Shown in pieces: positions 25,022 through 33,498 of a stretch of DNA of 41,805 nucleotides. Within the stretch, counting starts at the first letter, position 1; each line of letters starts with the position of its first letter. The notes beneath the pieces were generated by a model. That model ran no database searches. It was not told the DNA's origin and was given only the letters and a program-made list of their open reading frames with translations. The DNA comes from Acidisphaera sp. L21 (GTDB taxonomy: Bacteria; Pseudomonadota; Alphaproteobacteria; Acetobacterales; Acetobacteraceae), in the NCBI RefSeq assembly GCF_009765685.1, contig NZ_LMUY01000026.1, forward strand, positions 1 through 41,805, written 5' to 3'. The position numbers and the translations under genes are program-made.

Positions 25022-25194
25022 GCCCGCATAGCTATGCCCGTTTTCGAGTTCTGAAGGGGGAGGCAGATAGCGCGGCGCAGCGCGGCGAGCAAGGTGGCGT
25101 CATAACCCTTGGTCATGGCTTGAGGCAGATAGCGATGCTTGAGAACGCTCGCCCTGCAACGAACCAGGCACCGGAAGGCTTCGCGCCGCCGCAC
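25018..25194 (-). CDS. Candidate small ORF bridging two operon genes
   Basis: A 58-codon frame runs from a GTG at 25194, 12 bases after the membrane-protein stop, to a TGA that overlaps the next ATG as ATGA (25021-25018), the coupling seen through this operon. It would encode a basic helix-forming peptide with LVRCRASVLKHRYLPQAM and YDATLLAALRRAI. An internal ATG at 25116 would give 32 residues. There is no ribosome site and no known family. It may be a coupling leader, a remnant, or chance. Confidence 0.3.
   Translation of the reverse strand: MRRREAFRCLVRCRASVLKHRYLPQAMTKGYDATLLAALRRAICLPLQNSKTGIAMRA
25060..25134. repeat. Direct repeat GAGGCAGATAGCG, 62-bp period
   Basis: Two identical 13-base copies (25060-25072 and 25122-25134) lie upstream of the DUF4214-GT2-GT2 gene. 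They may be regulatory, or leftovers of a local duplication; the sequence between them shows no further repetition. Confidence 0.35.
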
Positions 25195-25206
25195 GATTCC
25201 GTGTCA

Positions 25207-26745
25207 TCACTCGACGGTATCCACCTGCCGGCATGCTCGCTGGGCAGGGCGCAGGGCGCAGGGTAGGCCGAAAACGATCCCTTGGCGCAGGCTGCGAACG
25301 GTGGACGCCGGGTTGAGCCGCCAGGGCGCCGCCAGATGGAGCGTCGTGGGCCCGCGAATTGGCCGGAGCGGAATGACCGACATCCCGCCGTGAATCGCCA
25401 CAGCCTTGAAGTCCACCCCCGCCATGAGCGGCCGGTCTGATCCGTCGATGGTATGGTTGCCATAGTAAATCGTCATGAAATCCTCCGGCGCGCGGACGTC
25501 GAGCCGATCGGTCACGTCGGGCAGCCCATCGGGCAGGGACAGGCCGCTGCCATCGGGCAGCACGCTGGCATGCAAGGTGCCGGGTAAAATGACCGGGCGC
25601 CACAGGCTCAATAGTACGATCGTGGCGATGGCAACCCCTGCCACGGCCCAGCAGCGGCGCTGGAGGGTCACCAGGGGGAGAACCACCGCATACAGCGCGA
25701 AGATTGGCAGCGTCCATTTGAAATAGTGCTGATTGCCGATCGTGAATAAACCCAGCACCTGCAGATCCCTGTAGCATAAGTAGAGACACAGCATGGCGAC
25801 CGCGCCCCCCCCTACCGCCGCATGGGCGAACCGTCTGCCACGATCCGCAATGATGGCGACCAAGATCCCCCCCAACCCTGGAAGCACGTACGGGTAAACA
25901 ATCGCGATGCCTTCACCTTCCGGGTAGAGGGGCTGCGGGCCAAGCACCAGCGTAACCCAGCGCAACGGAAGTAGCAGCGGCTCGAAGCCGATCAGCCGCG
26001 AAAGAGTCAGATAGTGGCCTAGCGTCAGGCCTTGTGTGAGCAGGTGTGTGGTAACCAGCAGCAGCGGGCCGACCGAGAATCCCGCCGCGATACCAGCCAG
26101 CATACCTACCATGCCGCGGCGATGCGGCAGGACGGAGGCGAGCAACATCAAGCCAGTGATCGGCATCACCACCAGGGCGTCGGTCGGCCGGACGAGGAAT
26201 ACCAGCCCGGCGCACCCGGCTGATGCGACGCTCCGCCAGCGTGACGGTGCTTCCAACTGGCGCATGGCCAGAAGCAGCGCCGCAAAGGTGAGGGTGGCAG
26301 CTGGCGTGCTCGTCCACGGTATTTCCCACGTGTAGAGCACGCGGGTGTCCGCGACCTCCGCCAGCGCGAACACGGTCGCAGCCAGCGCCAACGCGCCTGG
26401 AACACGCCCGAGCAGCCGGGCACCGAGTGCCGCGAACAGCCACATCGCGGCGATCCACAACAGTAGATCCGGCAGGGCAAACGGCTCCGCCGGGAAAAGC
26501 CGATAGAATGGCGCCACCATGAGCGCGTATCCCGCCGGGTAGAGGTGCTGCGACGGGGAAAGGTCCCACATCGCCCAACCGCGCGTGCTGAGGTAATAGG
26601 CCGCCTGGTCTGCCCAACCGAACCAACCGTTCGCCGGCTGCGTGTTCCCCGGGCCGAGCGGTCTATGGATGTAAACCGCCCCGTAACGTGCCGCCATCGC
26701 GATGGTGAGCATGACCAGCCAGACGATTTGCAGCGGCTGCGACAC
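25207..26745 (-). CDS. Polytopic membrane protein, possible GT-C-like transferase
   Basis: A 512-residue inner-membrane protein with roughly 10-11 hydrophobic helices over residues 1-390, then a soluble C-terminal part of about 120 residues containing DFMTIYYGNHTID. The first loop after helix 1 (YIHRPLGPGNTQPANGWFGW, then ADQAAYYLSTRGWAMW) is rich in aromatic and acidic residues, as in GT-C enzymes that use polyprenyl-phosphate sugars, but no diagnostic motif was recognised. The start is a GTG at 26745; an ATG lies 11 codons inside. It heads the minus-strand operon and is divergent from the acyltransferase gene. Alternative roles are O-unit translocation or ligation. It has no Wzx or Wzy signature that I can see. 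Confidence 0.75.
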   Translation of the reverse strand: MSQPLQIVWLVMLTIAMAARYGAVYIHRPLGPGNTQPANGWFGWADQAAYYLSTRGWAMWDLSPSQHLYPAGYALMVAPFYRLFPAEPFALPDLLLWIAAMWLFAALGARLLGRVPGALALAATVFALAEVADTRVLYTWEIPWTSTPAATLTFAALLLAMRQLEAPSRWRSVASAGCAGLVFLVRPTDALVVMPITGLMLLASVLPHRRGMVGMLAGIAAGFSVGPLLLVTTHLLTQGLTLGHYLTLSRLIGFEPLLLPLRWVTLVLGPQPLYPEGEGIAIVYPYVLPGLGGILVAIIADRGRRFAHAAVGGGAVAMLCLYLCYRDLQVLGLFTIGNQHYFKWTLPIFALYAVVLPLVTLQRRCWAVAGVAIATIVLLSLWRPVILPGTLHASVLPDGSGLSLPDGLPDVTDRLDVRAPEDFMTIYYGNHTIDGSDRPLMAGVDFKAVAIHGGMSVIPLRPIRGPTTLHLAAPWRLNPASTVRSLRQGIVFGLPCALRPAQRACRQVDTVE

Positions 26746-26817
26746 CCGGGCTAGAGCTTGCGCAACTGCGGTAAGCCGCGAAGCGATAATTCGGCCGCTC
26801 GTGGCTAAAATTGTGAT

Positions 26818-26840
26818 CTCATCAGGGGTTGTTTGATGAG
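26818..26840. promoter_or_regulatory. Inverted repeat between divergent glycan genes
   Basis: CTCATCA (26818-26824) and TGATGAG (26834-26840) form a seven-base palindromic pair around nine bases, within the 144-base region separating the membrane-protein gene from the acyltransferase gene. It could be an operator shared by the two divergent promoters. No promoter boxes were assigned. Confidence 0.35.
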
Positions 26841-26889
26841 TTCGTACTTACGACGGGGCCAAAACAGTGTCAACGTATAGGGCCGCTCG

Positions 26890-29247
26890 ATGATGTTCCG
26901 ACCTGCCCCAGTCACGGGGCGTGAAAACAACTTCGGGGCCATCCGCCTTATTGCTGCGCTGCTCGTGATCTACGGGCACGGTGAGGACATGCGTGGCCTC
27001 GCAACTCCAATCCTCTGGTCGCGTCCTGTGGCACAGATTGGTTTAGACTTATTTTTCTGTGTGAGCGGCTACTTGATCTATGACAGCTGGCTTCGAGACC
27101 AGCGGCTCAATCATTTTCTGGCCAAACGTGCGTTGCGGATATTGCCGGGGCTGGCGGTCTGCGTCGTGTTCTGCATCGCCGTGATTGGCGCGGCTGACAC
27201 CGCGCTCCCCTTGGGGCGCTATTTCCGCCATCATGGCACCTGGCAATTCCTTCTGAACATCGCCTTCTACTTGAAACTCTATCTGCCTGGTGTGTTTACC
27301 CACCGTCTCCTAGGTGGTGCGGTCAACGGCTCGCTTTGGAGCCTGTTGCCGGAGGTGCTGTGCTATCTTGCCGTCCCGCTGATCTGCTTGGCGCCGGGCC
27401 GGCTCCGCGGTGCGGTGCTGCTGGTTGTCGCGGTGGTTTGCGGTGGCGGCGGCCTTTACATGTTCGCCTATCACCCGACCGGATACAGCCTGATCTACAG
27501 CGCTGATCCAAAATACGTGCTGGTGGAAGTGCCGTTCTTTATGGCTGGCGCAATCTGGCGTCAGGTGCGGGTGCGCGTGCCAGCGCTGTTGCGGTTGGAT
27601 ATCGCAGTCCTGATGTGCGTTGCGACGTTCGCCCTACCGGTCGCAATCGGGAGCTATAGCGTGCCGCTGCGCTGGTTCACGCTGTCCTACACGATCATCG
27701 CGTTCGGCGAGGCATCGACACCAGGGCTGCGGGACGCCCTGCGTTACGGCGACCTTTCGTATGGTGCCTATCTATACGCGTTTCCAATTCAGCAACTCGC
27801 GCTGGAGTATGGGGATTCCCTTGTGCTCCCAACCATTGTTACTTTCGCGATTGCATTCCTGTCGTGGCACCTGGTGGAACAACCGGCATTGCGTTTGAAG
27901 CCCCGAGGCGTTCAGCAGTTTGAGACCAGTTTGCCGTCGGCCGTGGAGAAGGACGGGATTGATTGGCTTGGCGCGACCTGGCGCCTCGCGACGCAAACGC
28001 CGCTGCTGCCCGGCGTTGCAGCGTTTACCTGTCTGGCGATGTTTGCCGCGCGCTTGGGCACGGGGAATTGGCACGAGGGCGAATACGTGCTGTTCGGGGA
28101 CTTGCGGGTCGGGGACTGGGCCAGCGCGCTGCCTGCGCTGATGGCCTATCCAGTCCGGGGTTTGTTGCTTGTACTCTATGGGCTCACTGCCATGGCAGCC
28201 CAAACAACTGGGTTGGTGAGTGCGCTGTTGGTGCTTTGGCTGGGCGCATTGGGCGGCGCCGTTCTGGCAGCCTGGTTTGCGATGCCGGGCCGGCCTGCTC
28301 TGGCGGGGAGTTTGGCGCTGGCGCCCTTCGCGTTCATCTTGGCGGTGACGGGCGCGATCGACGGGCCGACGGCTGCGGCAGGTGTATTGCCGACCGTCGC
28401 GGCCATGACGGCATTGTGGTTCTTCGTCGGCAAGGCCCCGGTGGCTTGGTGCGGCGTCGTGCTGACGATTGCTGCGGGTAGCAGCGTGGCGGGGGCCGGG
28501 TTGGCCGTGGGAGTGGTGGTCGGACTGTTGCTGATTGGTTGGCCGGGTTACCAGGCGGCACTGTGGCTGGTTCTGCCCAGTCTGCTCGGGGCTTTAGTGC
28601 TCGCGCATGGGCTCTTGGACCATGCGGTTGCGACTTGGCCCATCCTGTTTGCTCAGCCTGGCGCTTTGATCTTGTTTGCCGTCGGCTTTGCAGTTGTTCC
28701 CTGGAACATGGGTGTGGCAGCCATTCGCCCACGTGACATGGCCGCTCTTGCGTCTGGCTTGACCGCGGCCACACTTGCCGCCGTGGTGGCGGGCGAGGTG
28801 ACGTTGGCCCCACTAGCACTCGCGCTGCTATTGGCACTTGCAGTGCGATCGATGACGCCGTTCCTATCGGCGAGGGGGTGGTGGTGGGCCCCGGCTGGGT
28901 TGGCTCTCGCGTTCTACCCGGCTGCCCTGACACCTGCTGCCCTCAGCCAACAGGACGCGCAGATGGCTGTTAGCGCGCGATCTCGCACCTGGGCGTCAGC
29001 GCGTCGGCCAGGCGAAGCAATGGAATTCTACTTGTCCCCCGCCGAGACCAGCCTGTTTGGCCTTCCTCCCGGGACGTATACAGATGCCGGTCCACTGGCG
29101 CCGATTAGCCGCGTGTTCGGCAAAAGCACGATCACCGTGTGCAATGCCTGGCAGCAATCAGAATCCTGGCTGATCGACGGTCGCTTCATCCCATCTTGCC
29201 CGCCCCATGAGGGTCCTCCTGACCGGGTGGCGAACACGCGGCCCTAA
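26890..29247 (+). CDS. Acyltransferase-3 family protein with long extra membrane domain
   Basis: A 785-residue inner-membrane protein. Residues 10-345 are a typical acyltransferase-3 (OafA/YrhL-type) domain: NNFGAIRLIAALLVIYGHGE with the conserved catalytic-type His, LFFCVSGYLIYDSWLRD, the arginine motif AKRALRILPGLAV, and AFLSWHLVEQP at the end. This family transfers acetyl or succinyl groups to periplasmic-side glycans. Residues about 360-690 add some ten further hydrophobic helices, and residues about 700-785 form a soluble tail with two Cys (VCNAW, SCPPH). Most family members end near 350-400 residues or carry an SGNH domain, so the second membrane block is unusual. The ATG at 26890 is used; 26893 is equally possible. 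It probably O-acylates the product of the neighbouring operon. Confidence 0.85.
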   Translation: MMFRPAPVTGRENNFGAIRLIAALLVIYGHGEDMRGLATPILWSRPVAQIGLDLFFCVSGYLIYDSWLRDQRLNHFLAKRALRILPGLAVCVVFCIAVIGAADTALPLGRYFRHHGTWQFLLNIAFYLKLYLPGVFTHRLLGGAVNGSLWSLLPEVLCYLAVPLICLAPGRLRGAVLLVVAVVCGGGGLYMFAYHPTGYSLIYSADPKYVLVEVPFFMAGAIWRQVRVRVPALLRLDIAVLMCVATFALPVAIGSYSVPLRWFTLSYTIIAFGEASTPGLRDALRYGDLSYGAYLYAFPIQQLALEYGDSLVLPTIVTFAIAFLSWHLVEQPALRLKPRGVQQFETSLPSAVEKDGIDWLGATWRLATQTPLLPGVAAFTCLAMFAARLGTGNWHEGEYVLFGDLRVGDWASALPALMAYPVRGLLLVLYGLTAMAAQTTGLVSALLVLWLGALGGAVLAAWFAMPGRPALAGSLALAPFAFILAVTGAIDGPTAAAGVLPTVAAMTALWFFVGKAPVAWCGVVLTIAAGSSVAGAGLAVGVVVGLLLIGWPGYQAALWLVLPSLLGALVLAHGLLDHAVATWPILFAQPGALILFAVGFAVVPWNMGVAAIRPRDMAALASGLTAATLAAVVAGEVTLAPLALALLLALAVRSMTPFLSARGWWWAPAGLALAFYPAALTPAALSQQDAQMAVSARSRTWASARRPGEAMEFYLSPAETSLFGLPPGTYTDAGPLAPISRVFGKSTITVCNAWQQSESWLIDGRFIPSCPPHEGPPDRVANTRP

Positions 29248-29340
29248 CGGGGGCGGAGTGGCCGTTCGCCATAGCGCTGCAATGCGAACTATTCGAGGCC
29301 TGATATCCGCTCATACAATCCGTGCTGCCCATTTTCGTCT

Positions 29341-29616
29341 ATGTGGAAGGAACTGAAGCGCTTTCTTGCGCAGTACCAACCTCAAATCATTCCGACCAAG
29401 CCCGTTAACCCTGCCCATGAGGTGCATATCGAAAGCACCGATCTTGTCGGAAAAGTCGTATTGACGAGCCGCCTAGACGCATCGTCCGAACAGCGTTTTT
29501 TACTGTGTGTCTGCACCATCGAAGCTCGCAAGAATCATATCTACTTGTTTTACATATGGCAGCGCATGATCAGCGCCAGGGACGCCATGCTGGTGGCTGG
29601 GATGGCTTGCCGTTGA
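29341..29616 (+). pseudogene. Internal fragment of a GT4 glycosyltransferase
   Basis: A 91-codon frame whose LKRFLAQYQPQIIPTKPV, NPAHEV and FLLCVCTIEARKNHIYLFYI match the linker and the start of the C-terminal Rossmann fold of GT4 enzymes (family: LCVGTIEARKNH). The preceding N-terminal domain and the following donor-binding EGFG...E segment are absent. The frame ends by TGA shortly after. It lies 93 bases downstream of the acyltransferase gene. I interpret it as a gene remnant, not an active protein. Confidence 0.6.
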
Positions 29617-29724
29617 CCGGCGGCAGGAAGGCGCAGGGTTTGGCAAAGCCAGGACATATCTGGCAGAACGAGGATCCTTGGTCCCGAAGTCGGTTGGCGG
29701 CCCAGGCTGCTGGAGCCGCGCGTC

Positions 29725-30213
29725 GTGCGAAGATCAGATTTGGGTGATTGCGGTCTGCCTCGGCTGATCGAGGTGGGAGCCGGCGGCCGCCTGCTGGGCG
29801 TCCGGCTGGCGTCGCGTGAGTGTTGGATGGGATGGGGCAAGTTCGGGGTGTTTCAACACATCTTTGCGACGACCCAAGATGCAGAGCGGGCAGTCGAGCT
29901 CGCCACACAACTCGGCTGGCGAAATGTCCGTGCCAGCAAGAGGAGGGAGTTGCAGGCAGCGGGACTTCTCGCCGAAGCGGGTGTGCAATTGATACCTCGA
30001 CGGGAACGTCGATGGGGGCCGTATGCAAGGGTCCTGGAGATCTACAATGGTGTCCACAGGCTCTACCTGGTTGAAGAGAGGGGCGTGCGGCTGCTTCAGA
30101 TGGCGGCCACGACGTATGGAGGCGCAGCTGCCGCGGCAGGGATCATCGCCGTGGAGCGCTCCGCGAGAGATCATGAGGGCGCGGGGCCGCCGGCCGATAT
30201 GTCAAGGCTCTAA
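29725..30213 (+). CDS. Hypothetical protein, unrecognised
   Basis: A 162-residue frame from a GTG at 29725 with ordinary composition and GC-rich third positions. It contains WMGWGKFGVFQHIFATTQDA, an Arg-rich middle (VRASKRRELQAAG, RRERRWGPYARVLE), then a more hydrophobic YNGVHRLYLVEERGVRLLQM and a Gly/Ala segment. I recognise no family, signal peptide or clear membrane helix. The opposite strand also has an open frame but with a less protein-like composition. It sits between GT debris and the decarboxylase gene, in a region that may be partly decayed. The stretch 29617-29724 holds nothing I can name. Confidence 0.4.
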   Translation: MRRSDLGDCGLPRLIEVGAGGRLLGVRLASRECWMGWGKFGVFQHIFATTQDAERAVELATQLGWRNVRASKRRELQAAGLLAEAGVQLIPRRERRWGPYARVLEIYNGVHRLYLVEERGVRLLQMAATTYGGAAAAAGIIAVERSARDHEGAGPPADMSRL

Positions 30214-30360
30214 ACCCAAGCTGCCAGCAATGGCGCAGAATTGTCATGCAGCCCGCCTTGTGTGCCATGCCTCAGCGGTGGCGGGGACCGTTACGGTGTA
30301 GAAGCTGACGTAGGCGCAAGTTTGCTATATGGCGGCTCGAACACAGAGATCGAGCCAAGC

Positions 30361-32739
30361 ATGGAATACGAGCGACGTTTCAAATTCCTGATCTGCGCGC
30401 CGTCTTTCAATCCGGCCGATATGGATTGGTTGCGCTTGAAGCAGATCGTCGATGAGACGGAGCGCCTGGGCTACACCGTCCTCGTTGCCCGCAGCACCGA
30501 GGATGCCGAGTTGGCGATACAGACCGACGCGGCGATTGGCTGCATGGTCGTCGACTGGGGCAAGCGCGGCCTGCTCAGCAAGCCCGCCGGGTTGATCTCG
30601 TTGGTGCGCAAGCGAGGTCTTGAAATGCCCGTCATGCTCATGCTGCGGCGCAAGCGGCTGGAGGACATCCCGGTCGAAGTGCTGAACCACACGGATGGGA
30701 CAATCTTCCTGTCGGAGGAGACGCCGGAGTTCATCGCCCGCAACCTGATCAGCCGGCTGCGGAACTATGCCGCCACATTGAAGACGCCGTTTTTCGGCGC
30801 TTTGCTGGACTATGCCGAGCAGGGCAACCAGCTTTGGACCTGCCCGGGCCATAATGGCGGCATCTTCTATAGCCGCAGCGCCATTGGCCGCATCTTCACC
30901 GAGCATCTGGGCACTGCCATTTTCCGCGACGACCTCGACAATTCAGTCGTCGAGATGGGGGATCTGCTCACCCATGAGGGACCCGCTTTGGCAGCGCAGA
31001 AGGCCGCGGCCAAGATCTTCGGGGCCGAGCGCACGTATTTCGTGCTTAACGGCACCTCTGCCTCCAACAAGATCGTGCTCGGCGCGCTGGTGGCGGAGGG
31101 TGACCTGGTGCTGTTCGACCGCAACAACCACAAGGCGGCGCATCATGGCGCGCTGCTGCTGGGCGGCGGCACGCCTATCTACCTGCCGACCGACCGGAAT
31201 GCCTATGGCATGATCGGCCCGATTGACTACGCCAGCCTGGACGAAACCCGTATCCGCGAGGCGATCCGCGCCAACCCGCTGGTGGACGATCCGGAGGCAT
31301 GGCAGCGCCCGCGCCCGTTCCGCGTCGCTGTTATCGAGCAATGCACCTATGACGGCACGATCAACGATGCCAATTTCATTCTCGAGCGCCTCGGTAAGCT
31401 CTGCGACTACATCTTGTTCGACGAGGCTTGGGCCGGGTTCATGAAGTTCCACCCCCTATTCAAGGGGCGGTTCGCCATGGGGCTGCCGCCCTTGCGGGGC
31501 GACCAACCCGGCATCATGGCCACCCAATCCACCCACAAGCAGCTCGCCAGCTTCTCCCAGGCGTCGCAGATCCATGTCCGCGACGGCCACATCAAGGGGC
31601 AGGACCGCCGGGTCCACGCCCGCCAGTTCAACGAGAGCTTCCTGGTCCACTCCAGCACCTCGCCCTTCTACCCAATCTTCGCCTCGCTGGACGTGGGTGC
31701 ACACATGATGAAGGGCCGTTCCGGCGAGGTATTGTGGGACGACACCATCCGCCTGGGCATCGAAATGCGGAAGAAGCTGCGGCTCATCCGCCGCGAGTAT
31801 GAGGCGCAGGAGGCCGACCCGGCGCGCCGCTGGTTCCCCGATCCCTTCGTGCCGCACTCCGTCCAGTGGCAGGGCCCGAACGACACAGCTCCCATCCGCA
31901 CCCTATGGGAGGACGTGCCCACCGACGAACTCGCCAGCAACCCGGCGCATTGGATGCTGGCACCCGGCGAAACCTGGCACGGCTTCACCCAGGTGGCGCC
32001 GGGCTACGCCATGACGGACCCGAACAAGCTGACCTTGCTGATGCCGGGCTTCGACCGGGTGACGGGCGAGTACGAGGACCACGGTGTTCCCGCCGTCCTG
32101 CTGGCCGAATACCTGCGGGAAAACCGCATCGTTCCGGAAAAGAACGACCTGCACAGCATCCTTTTTCTGCTCACGCCTGGGGTGGAGAGCAGCAAGGCCG
32201 GCACGTTGCTGGCGTGGCTAGTGACCTTCAAACGGCTCCACGATGAAAATGCGCCTTTACAGGACGTCATCCCAGGCTTCGTCCGCAAGCGCCCGGAACG
32301 CTACCATGGGGTTGGGCTGCGCGACCTTTGCGGGGAGATGCATCGGTTTTACCGGGAAGCGGATGTCAGCCGGATGCAGCGCCAGCAATTCCAAGCCGAG
32401 CATCTGCCGGAATTGGTCATGACGCCGCAAGACGCCGCCCGGATGTTGACCCGCAACAAGGTCGATTATGTGCCGATCGGAGAAACGCGTGGGCGAATCG
32501 CGGCGACCCTGATGCTGGTGTATCCCCCCGGCATTGCGACCGTTATCCCCGGCGAGCGCATCGGCCGGCAATCGGCCCCGATGATCGACTATTTGCAGGC
32601 GTTCGAACGAGCGGAGAACACGTTCCCTGGCCTTAGTACGGAAATTCAGGGCGTGTATCGCGAGAAGCAGCCGGACGGCACGGTGCGTTTTTACACCTAC
32701 GTCGTGCGGCAATCGCACGAACCCGTGCTGAACGGCTGA
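30361..32739 (+). CDS. PLP-dependent Orn/Lys/Arg decarboxylase
   Basis: A 792-residue cytoplasmic fold-III decarboxylase of the biodegradative arginine/lysine/ornithine type (usually 710-790 residues). Order: N-terminal response-regulator-like wing domain (about 5-130), PLP domain, C-terminal domain. Visible features: WTCPGHNGG (159-167), VLNGTSASNK, HKAAHHGALLLGGG, FDEAWAGF with D354, and the Schiff-base lysine K393 in ATQSTHKQLASFSQAS. The reaction consumes a proton per amino acid, and such enzymes support acid resistance and polyamine supply. The start was placed at the ATG at 30361, where the wing domain begins; the frame is open back to 30241. No antiporter gene is adjacent. Substrate choice among Arg, Lys and Orn cannot be settled by eye. 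Confidence 0.93.
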   Translation: MEYERRFKFLICAPSFNPADMDWLRLKQIVDETERLGYTVLVARSTEDAELAIQTDAAIGCMVVDWGKRGLLSKPAGLISLVRKRGLEMPVMLMLRRKRLEDIPVEVLNHTDGTIFLSEETPEFIARNLISRLRNYAATLKTPFFGALLDYAEQGNQLWTCPGHNGGIFYSRSAIGRIFTEHLGTAIFRDDLDNSVVEMGDLLTHEGPALAAQKAAAKIFGAERTYFVLNGTSASNKIVLGALVAEGDLVLFDRNNHKAAHHGALLLGGGTPIYLPTDRNAYGMIGPIDYASLDETRIREAIRANPLVDDPEAWQRPRPFRVAVIEQCTYDGTINDANFILERLGKLCDYILFDEAWAGFMKFHPLFKGRFAMGLPPLRGDQPGIMATQSTHKQLASFSQASQIHVRDGHIKGQDRRVHARQFNESFLVHSSTSPFYPIFASLDVGAHMMKGRSGEVLWDDTIRLGIEMRKKLRLIRREYEAQEADPARRWFPDPFVPHSVQWQGPNDTAPIRTLWEDVPTDELASNPAHWMLAPGETWHGFTQVAPGYAMTDPNKLTLLMPGFDRVTGEYEDHGVPAVLLAEYLRENRIVPEKNDLHSILFLLTPGVESSKAGTLLAWLVTFKRLHDENAPLQDVIPGFVRKRPERYHGVGLRDLCGEMHRFYREADVSRMQRQQFQAEHLPELVMTPQDAARMLTRNKVDYVPIGETRGRIAATLMLVYPPGIATVIPGERIGRQSAPMIDYLQAFERAENTFPGLSTEIQGVYREKQPDGTVRFYTYVVRQSHEPVLNG

Positions 32740-32885
32740 CGTAACCGGCAGTGCCCGGAGCTATGAGAAGGTAGCAACTTCGCTTGGATCGCCTGCAGCC
32801 GTCCGAAGCGACGGATCTGCTGAGCGCCGACGCCGTGACATAGCCAAGGCGACCATGACAAGCCCCTGAGCCGTCGCGGCCTTTG

Positions 32886-33371
32886 CTATGCGACCAGGGG
32901 CTGGGAGGGTGCCAGCCCCGCTTTTACCAAGAGCGTCATGAGGTTGCCGAGAATGGTGGCCAGGTCAGGCTCCGCAACCAATGCCTCAGCTTGCTTCGGC
33001 TTAAACCAATGGGTCTCACGCTCGGCCTGCTCCGGCCAGGTGGCAAGCTGACGCACGACCTCCAACAGGAAGAGGTCCACGGTAATGGTGCGCACACCAC
33101 CGCCGACCAACTGTTTGTCGTAATAGTATCGGCCGATGGGCGTAGGGCCGATGATGCGGCCTTTGATCCCCGCCTCCTCATAAGCCTCCGTGGCGGCCGT
33201 CTCTGCCGGAGAGCGACCAAGCATTGGCCACCCTTTCGGCACAACCCAGCGCTTGGTTCCCCGTGACGTCAGCAACAAGACTTCCGGCTCGCCAGAAGCA
33301 AGGTGCCGCACCGGCAGCGCCGCATATTGCTGATTGCCTTTTTTTGCGGACTTTATGGGCACCTTGGACAC
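32886..33371 (-). CDS. Nudix hydrolase
   Basis: A 161-residue cytoplasmic protein of the Nudix superfamily, similar in layout to diphosphoinositol-polyphosphate/Ap(n)A-type members. The core contains VLLLTSRGTKRWVVPKGWPM and the Nudix helix TEAYEEAGIKGR. The metal-binding EExG part is intact (E62, E65, E66), but the usual Arg before it is Thr (T61) and the upstream Glu position is not clear, so the box is degenerate. The GTG start at 33371 is supported by GAGGA about five bases upstream. It converges with the decarboxylase gene (146-base gap without recognisable genes). The substrate is unknown. Confidence 0.85.
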   Translation of the reverse strand: MSKVPIKSAKKGNQQYAALPVRHLASGEPEVLLLTSRGTKRWVVPKGWPMLGRSPAETAATEAYEEAGIKGRIIGPTPIGRYYYDKQLVGGGVRTITVDLFLLEVVRQLATWPEQAERETHWFKPKQAEALVAEPDLATILGNLMTLLVKAGLAPSQPLVA

Positions 33372-33498
33372 CGCAATCCTCGCACGAATCGAGGCACTAT
33401 AGGGTCAATGCTACCCGAGAATATTAATCTTGGTTATCGCAACTCAAACTGTCTTCGAACTGCAACCTTCTTCAGAACCGTTCGGTGAGAGCAATTGC

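Noticed and set aside
32861-32902. Inverted repeat AGCCCCTG / CAGGGGCT as a bidirectional terminator
   Set aside because: Eight-base arms with a 26-base loop, no T-run, and one arm lies inside the Nudix gene; too weak to call.
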